Assembly (NCBI GenBank): GCA_014529385.2
Contig: CM043971.1
Span: forward strand, 53,291,209 to 53,355,208
Source: Adiantum capillus-veneris
Taxonomy: Eukaryota > Streptophyta > Polypodiopsida > Polypodiales > Pteridaceae
Length of the DNA: 64,000 nt
Direction of reading: 5' to 3'
Shown here: positions 21,389-31,719 of the stretch, piece after piece
Layout of the letters: every line of letters starts with the position of its first letter
Numbering within the stretch: the stretch's first letter is position 1
Translations under genes and position numbers: made by a program
The notes under the pieces: model-generated
What the model was told of the DNA's origin: nothing
What the model saw: the letters and a program-made list of their open reading frames with translations, nothing else
Database searches by the model: none

Positions 21389-21944
21389 TGTAACAGACTT
21401 GGACACTCCAAGTCACGAATCTACCGCGACAGCCCAAATAACCACTTCAAAATAGTTCACAGTTCACAATTTATTCGACACTGGCCCGGCGGAGTTTCAT
21501 GCCTAGAGATGTTGGCCCCAAAGACTGGAGTCCCTTTCGGTATTTCTTTTTGTATTAATCTGAGTTCAAAGTACAAGAGTGCGGGCAGGCGCTCACACTC
21601 AGACTCTACGTCCAGATGCTCTGAGTTGTAAGAGGCCTACCTGCTTATTTATAGATTACAAGGGATGCTTAAAGCAGAGCCCAAAAGCTGAAAATCAAAA
21701 GCTTTTAAAATAAAGCAAAAGCCTTCTGCTTTTCACCATCTCTCTCTCTCTCTCTCTCTCTCTAGGGAATAAAGCAAACAAAAGCTCTCTCTCTTTCTTC
21801 AATTGCGTAGCAGTACAACTGCCGGAAATCACAGTGCCACGTGTCAGCCCTGCCGTACGACAGTGCCACGTGTCAGCCCTGCCGAAAATCCGCAGCTACG
21901 TCAGCATTTTCTACCAAGGTGTCCTCTGCCGCCTAAGCATGACA
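21389..21944 (-). mobile_element. Element E 5' LTR
   Basis: A 556-bp partner of 1488..2075. The shared LTR motif is at 21512..21549 and a CT tract at about 21741..21765. An internal block of about 30 bp (CTGCCGTACGACAGTGCCACGTGTCAGCC) is present twice in tandem near 21835..21880. Eighteen unexplained bases (21945..21962) separate its end from the LINE-1 flank ATGCC. Confidence 0.85.
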
Positions 21945-21962
21945 TGTCACCAATTTGTGATA

Positions 21963-22800
21963 ATGCCAATGTGAGAAGTATTCACATAATGTTTGCTTGG
22001 GCAACAATTTCACCAGTCCTTTCCACGATTGCGGCAAAGATTGCATAGTCCATGCATGATTTATCATGAAAAGTAGAGGCTGCTTAAGGGACTCCCAAAA
22101 GCGAAAGAAAAATTCAATGGTAAGACCGTCTCATCCAGGTGATTTCCACTGACCAAGATGCAACAAACGTGCAACTCAACCTCAATAAAGCTGGCCTTCA
22201 ATGTCAATATAGGATGTACATATGACAACAGTAGCTGTCTGGCCTGCAAAACCTCACTTGAGGGAGCCTCATGCTGGGCAAAAATCCGCTGAAAATGATC
22301 CACCATGGAATCCGCCAATTGACTTTTATTGGTGGTCCATTGCCCAAGATTGTCCTTAACCCTTTTGTTAGGGACAGATTGCCTCGAATGGTGCAAATCT
22401 TTAAAAAACTGTTTCGATGAAGAGCCTTTATCCATAAAAGCATATTGTCTCGATCTAACCTTCCATTTTTCAAGTTTCCTCCTGTTATTATGCATCAAAG
22501 AGGCTTTAGTTGCACATAATTCCTTCGTTCTGAATCAATAAGCCGTCTAGTATCTGCAAGACTTTCTAAGCTTGACAAGTCGCCTTATCTTCCTGCACTT
22601 TATCTCTCACCTGGCAGATGTACCACGAACCATAATCCTTTATGACTGCCTGGATCCGCATGCCAAAACGATACCGGGCCATATCCACACCGATAAACAT
22701 ATGAGAGACAAGTGAAGGAATCACCGCTTCAATCAAGTTTTGGAATGCCTTGTGTGAAAGATATGCATTATTAATATGCAGCAATTGCTTACGGGAAAGC
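21963..22800 (-). pseudogene. LINE-1 linker between endonuclease and reverse transcriptase
   Basis: Minus-strand reading, with frame changes, shows QLLHINNAYLSHKAFQNLIE, then KWKVRSRQYAFMDKGSSSKQ-FF (the usual W...GD.N.K-FF block), LADSMVDHFQRIF, then SPG-x-DGLTIEFFFRFWESL, LPQSWKGLVKLLPK and SHW at the element E junction. This is the plant L1 order just ahead of RT motif RPI, which resumes at 1487. Stops and frameshifts make it a pseudogene. Confidence 0.85.
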
Positions 22801-23510
22801 GGGGAATCCACATTCAATGACAAAATGGACCAAGAGCCAAAGAGAAAAATGATCAGATAGAGTAAAGGAACGATCAGTCCTCATATCACATGCAAACATA
22901 TCATATTGCGGAGTGCTCAATACATACCAACGATCCAATCGTGCTCTATATCCAGAGTGAGCGTAATGAGTAAAAGTATAACCCCTCTTCAAAGAGTGAG
23001 TACTGGCCCATTGATCCAAAGCACTTGTGTTACTGACCATAACATCCCAAGAAGAACGTTCAGAGCTCAACATATGCGAGTGGCCAGTTGTATTGTCCGT
23101 GTTTGTAGGTGCATTATTAAAATCCCCGCACCAAAAAGCATGCGAACGCCAGGGATATTTGACCAAATCTTGCCAAAGATGACTTCTTTGTGCCGAGGCA
23201 GTATAAGCATAAATACCAGCAAATTCCAAATATTCCCTTGCACGAGACATTGAACAACTATCCAACGCCTTGCCCGGTCATTATGGGCCAAAATCGGCTG
23301 CAATTCATGTCGCACCATCATTAAAACACCCAAAAAAGAACAAGTACCAGCATAAGCAATCCAGAATCCCGCATAATACGATGATTGACCAATGAAGTTG
23401 TGCTGATTATGCTCATGTAAAACCACTATATTTGCTTTATTTGTATTTACATAATGCTAGATTAGCTTCCACTTGTCGTGGTTGCACAATCCGCGCACAT
23501 TATACATAAA
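22789..23510 (-). pseudogene. LINE-1 AP-type endonuclease domain
   Basis: Minus-strand reading shows YYAGFWIAYAGTCSFLGVLM, a frameshift, then EYLEFAGIYAYTASAQRSHL, WCGDFNNAP (the catalytic GDFN box), DQWASTHSLKRGYTFTHYA, ARLDRWYVL (the R-x-D box) and SFTLSDHFSLWL (the terminal SDH). These are the conserved blocks of the exonuclease/endonuclease family that nicks target DNA in L1-type LINEs. It lies between ORF1 (upstream on the minus strand) and the linker, as expected for ORF2. It is broken by at least one frameshift near 23260. Confidence 0.9.
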
Positions 23511-23699
23511 ACATCTAAGAGGAGAATGCATCTGAACAGAATTTAGAAGAGAGTCACGAGGCACAATCATCAAGTAGAATTGCCCATAGGTACATCCGCC
23601 TCCATAGTAACAGTCAATAAAGCGGATTCCATATGCGTTCCTTGCACGGGATTTTGATGCATCGGCAATGACATAGATGTCGACCCAAGCAGAGCATCT

Positions 23700-24865
23700 T
23701 TATATGGGTGAACCACTACTACACGGTTCAACTAGCGACCTATGATCATGAGATGCAGATGCAGAGGTTCCACTACTTCTCGCATCCAAAGCATGTACAT
23801 AATTTCTTGAGATAGGCGAAACATTAGGCTTTGCAGTCTTCTTTGGAGTTTGCCAACCATCAGTGGAATCTCCCATTTTGGCTATACCTTTGGTATTAGC
23901 CTTTGCAATAGGATGCGCATTAGCCAAGCTCTTAATTTGGTCTTTACCCTGTTTGACATGCATTCTTCCATTAGAATCCCCCATCTTTGGCCTCACAGAC
24001 GAAGAGGAGGGAGAGGCAATATGAGTTCCAACTGTAGGAACAGCAGGGGGTGGCAATTTCAACAAAAACTCTTGACATTCCGATTGCATATGACCAAATT
24101 TGCAACAGCTAAAACATGCACGTGCAAACTTCCCCCATTTGAGTTTGAATGGCCTTTTGCCTATCATTGGATCACTAGAGTCAACCATAATTCCTGACGG
24201 CGTCGGCTTATCCGTATCACATAACACACAAAATCTATTGGAATTAGTATCCAAGTTTGGGGGGCGTATCACTTTGCCCAACTGAGCAGCCAGAAGAGGC
24301 AAGAAATGCTTCCAAGTCTGTGGAAATCCGACTATTTCCATCCAAACTATGTCGTATCAAACTCTGATTATCTTTAGTAAGCGCCCATGGCAATACATGT
24401 GTCATTTTCATGTTGGAAAACAAATGCGACATTTCCAACAATTGCGAACAAGCGTCCATGTTTGCCAGTAATACCTCTTAAAAACCATGGGCACCAAATA
24501 CACTGCTTGTTTTTTCAACAAAAATCAACCCCATTGACCTACATCTTGTGTCGAGGGCATCTTGCCAGGGAAAAACAAAATAATAACATTCAACGCATGT
24601 TGTGCAACTGGATCCATAAGCTGCTGAACCGACATAACCACTTCTGTAGCGGGTTGCTGACCTTCCCATGCATTCCTAACATCCGCAAAATCCTCCGACA
24701 AACACTCTTTGATAATGTTTGCGGCATCCATCGAGGAAAGATCAACTCGTTACTTACGCTATATATAGCTTCTTCTGCCATAAATGAACCAACACTGCAC
24801 CTTCCACCCAAAAAAACCCTACTGCAGATAGAATCCCCTATTTCAAGGAAACACTGGACAAGCAC
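23700..24865 (-). pseudogene. LINE-1 ORF1 nucleic-acid-binding protein
   Basis: Starts around MAEEAIYSVSNELIF (24790) or MDAANIIKECLSEDF (24731). After frameshifts it shows HVLPWALTKDN, then EIVGFPQTWKHFLPLLAAQL and GKVIRPPNLDTNS, the plant LINE ORF1 layout known as DUF4283 followed by a zinc-knuckle domain. The CCHC knuckle is CFSCCKFGHMQSEC (about 24067..24108, C-2-C-4-H-4-C). The rest (to 23700) is Ser/Pro/Lys-rich. The protein would coat LINE RNA. Frameshifts between 24244 and 24530 break the N-terminal half. Confidence 0.85.
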
Positions 24866-25320
24866 TCACTTTAGTTTTTGATAAACTTTATCTCTTTATT
24901 TTTGCACAAAACCACAACTCACTGTACATGCAGCCCAACACTCTTTCAACAAGAGACTGTACAAAGTCACACAACAAATTCCAACTACTGACTTTCTGAA
25001 GAACCAACCCTATGTACCAACAAAATACTGTCAGCCAAAACCTGTGCAGGAGGCTACCGTCGAGCAGCGGGCTGTCCTTCTCTTGATGCAAGTTCTACAC
25101 CACTAATGGGCACTCTTGAGGTTAATGGAGGTGAGGCACAGTAATTACTCTTTACTATGCACAAGCAAGTTGTCTAAAGGATGACTACCATGAGGCTATA
25201 AATTGCACTTTTCTGTATCGGTGAAGTTTCTTCTTTTCCTGGATCCTATCTGTTTATATATGTGCGCAAGGTTTTAGAGCTTACACATTGGGATATTCTT
25301 ATAGGCTGTACTGAGGTTAG
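24866..25320. other. Stretch upstream of LINE-1, no clear gene
   Basis: Short open frames on both strands, none recognisable. A plus-strand GGAG|GTGAGG at about 25120 could serve as a splice donor, but its phase does not match the exon-like frame at 25321..25500. I draw no gene model. Confidence 0.35.
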
Positions 25321-25500
25321 AATTTTCGTATCCAGCTACTCACAATTGCTTGTCTGTTGAAGGAACAAAGTAGGCGGGCAATTGAAAAAGTAAACAAAGA
25401 TTTGGAGTTCTTGACCTACAATCCTCTGCGAGATCTGCAAGAAGATGTGCCACAGAAAAGGCCAAAGAAGAAGGCAAAGATGGAGAAACAAAGCACTTAA
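25321..25500 (+). CDS. Exon-like terminal open frame, unidentified host protein fragment
   Basis: An open frame of 59 codons, from a possible acceptor (TTAG at 25317..25320 or CCAG at 25332..25335) to TAA at 25498..25500. It encodes ACLLKEQSRRAIEKVNKDLE, then LEFLTYNPLRDLQEDVPQ, then a basic tail KRPKKKAKMEK. The helical charged segment and terminal nuclear-localisation-like Lys/Arg cluster look like the C-terminus of a real nuclear protein, not of the transposons around it. I do not recognise the family. It has no ATG and no verified upstream exon. It may be the last exon of a gene whose other exons are lost, far away, or captured in a mobile element. Confidence 0.4.
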   Translation, partial: NFRIQLLTIACLLKEQSRRAIEKVNKDLEFLTYNPLRDLQEDVPQKRPKKKAKMEKQST

Positions 25501-26500
25501 GGTGCTGTTCGTAATCTTGTAAAAACTCTTCTGTATTAAAAGCATCATTTGTAAAACTTTTCAAAGGTTTGTATTATCAGCCCTACCTAATTTCCAAAAA
25601 ATGGAAAGGTTGTGTTACTGGCTGGCTGTTGGTAATTTGCATCTTATTCATATCATGGTGAAAAGGTCGTCTTGTTAGTGTTTGCCTTCGTTTGTCGTCA
25701 AGACCATTGGCTTGTTTCTGTCGGCTTGATCTGTGGCATCAACTACTTCAAGCAAGAGGGTTACAATTGTCTTCTTTTCTTTCATTTTGCTTTGGTGCTG
25801 ATAATACAAGGTTAATCTTGTTCATCATTATCCTCATTTGTTCAATATTGTCGAGATTTGTAAGCAAAGGGATTGCGACAGATGCGTCAGCAAAATTTTT
25901 CAGATTGGTTTTCCTGTTTTCAGAAGAGGTAATTGAAATTATTTGTCTTTCACCCCACTAGCGTCTCAATTCAATGACATTCTTTTTGGATGTCCTCCCT
26001 TTGGGTTTTTTTGACAGCAAGAAACTACGAAGTGTGTGTTCTCATTACAACTGTTAGGCTATTCTTGACTGGCCCATTGGCAATTGGAGATCAATTACTA
26101 GACTTTGTCTACAGTTTGGTAGAATGTGAAACTTGATTCGCAAGGTTTTTCAGCTGAAATTTGTTATGGCAATCTTGTATTAACAGGTGAAGGTTCACAT
26201 TGGCATTCCAAAATAATAGAATGAGAGAGAAACCAAAGTCATCTAAGCTTGTGTAATGGAAAGACGCATTGACAAACTAAACTAAAGAAGAATTCAATTG
26301 TGCAGATGAAAAAGCATGTTCAATCCATGTCGGAATCAAAAAATTTCAAATGTCTGCCTAACTCTCTTCTCTTGGAAGGCTTCTTTTTGAAAGCCAAAAA
26401 GGAGGAGCTCTCTTGCCAATGAATTTGTTGTTCCTTCTATGATTACTTATAACATGTCATCACAACATGAGAGCAAAGGGCAGCATGTAGGTATATACGG
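25501..26500. other. AT-rich stretch after the exon-like frame
   Basis: T-rich, low coding potential on both strands; it could be 3' untranslated or intergenic DNA. No polyadenylation signal or repeat stands out. Confidence 0.4.
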
Positions 26501-27419
26501 TTAGGTGTTTTCCCACCTCAAGTGTAACGCAAGTCTAAGCTGTGCAAAAAGCGCATAGGTAGTAAGCCAAGTTTCAATGTCTTTTTTGATAGAAGTGAAT
26601 GCTAATGTGTTGAGCCTATCTTCTAATGGGTCTTTAAAAAATGGATTCAAGTGGAATAAAAAAACAAGTGTCTCCACAATATGTGCCCCTACAGAAATTT
26701 GATTTTGCATGGACATGAAGGCCTTTGTCAGAGTGGCATCGCTAAAATCGTGGGTTTGGTTTGGATTCTTTGCGTCTCGAAGCCCTGCATACATTGCAAT
26801 CACAGAGAGGGCTTCATCTTGATGCGAGTCTGAAAGCATGTGCAATGTTATTTAGAAACAAGAACTCAACCCCCTCGTGGATGTAGTATAATTTGAGGTC
26901 CTCAATCTCCTCAATTGCTACTTTCCCTTCCATCATCACGTCTTCCTCTTGATTGGGCGGTGCATCACCTAGTAGCACCAAGGCCTTAAAGGCCTCCTCT
27001 TGCTCTATCAAAGTCTCCTCTTTTGCGTTGACCTCATGAAGAAGATTGGATGCATCGTGTTCTGATCCCTCTGCTTCTTTGGCCATGCCTTCGCCTTTGC
27101 TCTTGTTGATGCCCTTAAGGACCATCATGGAAAAGCCATGTCATGCTTGTTGCCGATGTTTTCTGCGGCTAGATTGATAATGGTGTTGTTGTCTACATGT
27201 AGTCCCTCTCTCTTAGTCCCTTTGCAGCAATCTAAAGTGGAATTTCTTGTCATCTTGGAAGGAGTCCTTGAGAAAATCAACAAAACCCCATGAATTGTCT
27301 TCTCCCATAAAGTTGATTGCGTACTCTGACATGTATGTCTCCATATAGATTGTGATCTCTTGGAAGAAGTCTACATGGAGATGTGTGGTGGCCTCCATGT
27401 CACTTGAACCCTCAGACAC
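26501..27419 (-). pseudogene. Unidentified minus-strand coding-like region
   Basis: Three successive minus-strand frames (27213..27419, 26814..27128, 26501..26845) have ordinary protein-like composition: FFQEITIYMETYMSEYAINF and DNSWGFVDFLKDSFQDDKKF, then an acidic stretch with KEETLIEQEEAFKALVLLGD and KLYYIHEGVEFLFLNNIAHA, then ALSVIAMYAGLRDAKNPNQT and DIETWLTTYALFAQLRLALH. The last two overlap out of frame. I know no family for it. Continuity across frames suggests one decayed gene or a captured gene fragment, or a repeat family protein. No start, splice or terminal features are clear. Confidence 0.35.
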
Positions 27420-30215
27420 AGAGATGAGCTTTTCATCAAGTGGAGGAGGCCAATTTTCTCCATTTGTGCAATTAGTGCATTATGGGGGTTATGGCTCAGG
27501 CGTGCTAGTGAGCTACGTGTGCATGTGACGAGCAGAAGAGCAAGGCTTCAAGAGCAAGAGATAAGAGCAAGGCTTCAAGAGTGATGGGCTGAAGTGACTT
27601 AAAAATGATTTCAAATGACTTTAAATTCGCTCATATACGAGTTTTAAGAAACTTTACAAACATCACACACGAGGGAAATAGTTTTGGCCTATCCGAAATA
27701 GCCCAAGCCCACTACACTCATCCATTAATCACAGTAGAAATTACATCGAAATTTTACAAATATGCACTTCGAAAAAGAAATTTCCTTGCACATTAAGTAG
27801 CTCTCCTTTTGCTTGTGCATAGAGATCCCATCTATAAGAAAAGTGTAGTCACCCCTTATTTCTAATGGAAGGGCCAAGTATTCTTGAAGGTTTGCTAAGG
27901 TCTAATCATCATTAACATCGATATTTCAAGTATCATCTCTTTTCACCCAAACATGTAGCTCCACCTGCTTCACATTCACCATGTCGAAATCCAAAGCCTC
28001 CCATTTTCCACCCGAGTTTCCAATGTATGTAGGGGAAGACAATAGAGACATGCTGTTTGGCTATGTGTACCGAACCACCAACTTCTCGACCATCACCATG
28101 CATGTGATGGTGTCACCCTTGTGGTGACTCCCAAGCATCTGCAAGAATGGAGGCTATTACCCCTCCCTCCTTTGCAATCCACGTAGTTGGTGTGCGATGC
28201 ACATCACCTACATTTAAAAAAAAAACATAGCCGTGTGCAAAGGCATGAAAATAGTGATGGTTGCGCGATGCGACCCCTATGTACGCCATTGCATTGCCGA
28301 TGTCATTCTCAAACCTTTTGACTAAAAAATATCGCTAATGCATTGTTCCATATTGGTTGTTCTAGGCCAGCACGGGTAGGTGCAGGTGTTGACTTCCACA
28401 GTCCCCATCCATTGATGAGGGAACCAAGTTCCGGCATAGAAAAAGACCTCTCTTCATGAGCTCGGATGCACTACAACATGAGTAGGTGACTTTTCCAAAG
28501 TCAAAATGGTGCACCTTAAAGGATTTTGTGAGAGCTTCCAAAGGCTCCCATTTTACGAAGGTTGATGGAAATGTATGCATGATCAGCATGAGAGCGATCA
28601 TATAGAAAAAGAGCATAAGAATAGACAAGAGATGATGAAAAAAGAGCCCAAGCATAGACAAGAGGCGATGAAGGGAAGAAAAAACCAAGACATATGAATT
28701 AGAAAGGGAGACTTACAATTTGCACAAAAGTGTTGGTTATCTTCCTATGCAAGCTGCATTTGCACCACTTTGTAAACATGTTGAATCTTCATCATTTTAC
28801 TTTCATCATTGGATTGTTTACAGTCACAATGTGGCCTTTTCAATGATGGCTTTGCAGCACAATGTGCCGATCTCAGAGACCTTGTGTGCTCCTCTTATGC
28901 TTGTGCTTGGTCACATCATCAACTGCATCTAATTTGCATACATTGTGGTGGTTCAATGACCATCTTCGCATTAGCCATTTACTAGTGCAGAAAGCCTCAA
29001 TTCTTAACCGAGGTCTACGGTTCATGGTGGCGGAAAAATAGTGGTTTTTTGGACATGGAAAAGGAGAAGAGAATTCACATGTGCTTGATGTTACCCTAAA
29101 CTGCAAGCATATGTGAGAGCTTCACAAGTCTTCTAAGAGGAAAGAAAGGGAATCTAGGAGAAAAAGATGGTAGGAGGGAAAGGAGCTATGTAGAGAGCAT
29201 GTGGGGTGCATGCGAAGCTCTCCATAGTTGGTTTTTGGTGCAACATATGGGATCTAAGCTTGGAAGAGGAGGGAGAGGGAGAAAGGGATGTAGCTTTGGA
29301 AGAGAGAGAGAGCGAGGTAAAGTGATAGGAGGGAGGGTAAAGAGCCTTCAATGAGAAGTAATGATAGTAAGGCATTTTTCCACTTTTTGAGGGTGGCCAT
29401 TGATGAATACAACAAGAGGACCCTATAAAAAATGGGAAATTTGTTAAAAATATTTTCTCATTTTTCAGTCAATTTACAAAATGGAAAAAGCCTAATGCCT
29501 AAACTTGTAAGTTTGACCCCTAATATTTAGACTCTTACAAACCAACATTTTTTGCACACATGGCACTCCCCCATTGGCTATTTCTTAATCACTTTGATTA
29601 AGCTTGGGAAAATTAAAGGCCTAAGAAGACTCCAGTGAGGCCCTAAGGAAACTGCCCACTAATTTCCCAGCTTTTTGGTTGACCCCTAATTGCTTGAGTG
29701 ATGGAGGACCTTTTACAACTTTTCTCCCTTTTCCTTAGCTTAGGGCGAATGTATGTGGTTCTCCATAGTTTTAGTATTGCTACCACAACATGATGAACAC
29801 AATTATAGGGTCATCTTTAGACCGTTTTGTGCATTGAACAATCCGTCAAGATTCTTCAAAGTTCTCCCTTACATGGTGACAAATTCTCTTTTAAGGGAGC
29901 TGTAAAATGCCATTTCGTGATCGTTTTAAGGACATTTTTGTCCCTAAATTTTTTGAAGAATCCCCTAAAGTAATTTCTACCTGCTTATAAATGTTCCTAA
30001 ACCCTTCAGAAATCTTAGGCTTGTAAATGTTCCTAAGCCCTTTGACATCTTAAGCTTGGACATTGCCATTTATGATGAATCCATCTCACATTTTGGGATG
30101 ATGCAAACTTTTTTCTCTCTAGTTTAAAGACAATAGAATGCCTCTAGCTTCACTAGATTTCGCAAGATTGACATTTCCATTTACATTTACAGTTCGATTT
30201 AGGTATTATGGATTA

Positions 30216-30265
<50 letters not shown>

Positions 30266-30300
30266 CCTAAAAGAGAAAATCATAATTTTCAGCCTCATAG
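27420..30300. other. About 2.9 kb without a recognisable gene
   Basis: Short minus-strand frames (28362..28688, 28873..29106, 29154..29375) look non-conserved or low in complexity; the last is Ser/Pro-rich from GA-rich DNA. There is a GA-rich patch at 29270..29320. A CT microsatellite lies at 30217..30262. No terminal repeats or RNA genes are seen. It probably continues the decayed region to its left. Confidence 0.35.
30217..30262 (+). repeat. (CT)n microsatellite
   Basis: About 45 bp of CT dinucleotides with one GT interruption. Confidence 0.9.
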
Positions 30301-30308
30301 AATGAGCT

Positions 30309-30664
30309 TATTTTAACTTCCTCAGGCATCTTAGGATGTCAAGAAATCAATGCGATTCATAAAAATCAATGGTTCCCTTACCAAAATATAATTTGGGTTG
30401 ACACTTATGCTTTTGTTCCTAGTGAACATCGATGCTCTCCTCCTTCAGAGGGGATGGAGGGGGTGGCTCATCTCATCTAGGTGTATAGACTTTCTTATTT
30501 TAACTTCCTTATATGTCTTAGGATATCAAGAAATAAATTCATTTTATAAAAGCCAATGGGGCCCTTATGAAAGTACAACTTTTTTGACACATGCTTTTGT
30601 GCCCACTGAACGTCGATGTTCGCCTTCAAAGGGGATGGAGGGGGTGGCTCATCTCGTCTAGGTG
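30309..30664 (+). repeat. Imperfect tandem duplication, period about 185 bp
   Basis: Unit 1 (30309..30493) and unit 2 (30494..30664) share TTATTTTAACTTCCT, AGGAT(G/A)TCAAGAAAT(C/A)AAT, CATGCTTTTGT/TATGCTTTTGT and GGGGATGGAGGGGGTGGCTC in the same order, with scattered substitutions. An open frame spanning both is a by-product of the duplication. Function unknown. Confidence 0.8.
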
Positions 30665-31552
30665 GACAAACTTGCTCCATAACTTGACAAAAGTGGGGTG
30701 GGATCTCCACCTTCTTCAAATGGCAGTTGTAGTAGAGTGAACTGCACATGCCAACTACAAGAGATAAGGGAGAGAGATTGATGGTTTGTTTCATCCAATC
30801 ACTCTTGTAGTGAAACATGAAGATCTTCTCTCATGTCAACCGTCTTGTTGATACGCTGATGTGGTAGTCACCTTTTGAGGCCGTATCATGGGTGATTGGT
30901 CATAGAATTCAATGATTGCCACACCTACTTGACCTTGATCTCCTCTTGCCTCCAACTGTAAAGCTTCCCTCCATTGATTGCTATTGAGCATTTGATTTGG
31001 ACACTTCTAATGTGCTCCAGTGGAGGTAGGTTGATGACTCCACGTGCTCATGACCTTGGGTTTTCAGCTATCCAACAATCCATGCCAAAACCTTGCCGAG
31101 TCGGTGACCCCTCAGGCTTCAATCCAATTACTAACTGCTCTGGTAATGAGCACATAAGTGCCGCATTATAGGCTAGTTGTTGAGTAAGGGGACATGCATC
31201 CATGTGGAAATCGCTTTTTGGTTGGCCGAAGGCCAAGGAGCTTGGGATTAGACTCCACCACCAATTGGCTCAACGCTTCCCTTCCACTTGCTACAGCTCC
31301 CACCTTGACCTTTACATGTGTCTCCCTCCTCTTCATTGACGTCATAGTCACCACTCAATGTGCTCCAAAGTCAAGACTCCAGCCATGACTGACCTGAATT
31401 GCTTGCAGTGCGGAGGCCAAAGGGGCCTTGTGTCTCTTATGGTGTGCACATGGTGCCGTTCAGCCATACGTTTGGCCAAAAAGCACCCTCCACCTCAGCA
31501 CGCCCCACCACGCCATTGTCCTCAAGGCATCAGCGATAGCATCGTAATGGAG

Positions 31553-31553
<1 letters not shown>
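30665..31553. other. Unassigned stretch before the poly-C tract
   Basis: No recognisable protein or repeat. Short frames on both strands (30974..31171, 31194..31388) lack known motifs. Confidence 0.35.

Positions 31554-31589
<36 letters not shown>
31554..31589 (+). repeat. Poly-C tract of 36 bases
   Basis: Uninterrupted C run. The opposite strand is poly-G and could form a quadruplex. The length may be inaccurate if sequencing slipped. Confidence 0.85.
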
Positions 31590-31591
<2 letters not shown>

Positions 31592-31719
31592 ATCATGTTC
31601 TCAAACATCCTCCTATGTTTGTGAGGTGGGAAGAATCTTGAGTGCACTGCAAAAGATGCAAGGGAAGAAACGTACAACATCGTGAGCCTGTAATCCTTCT
31701 GTAGTAAGAAATCAGACTG

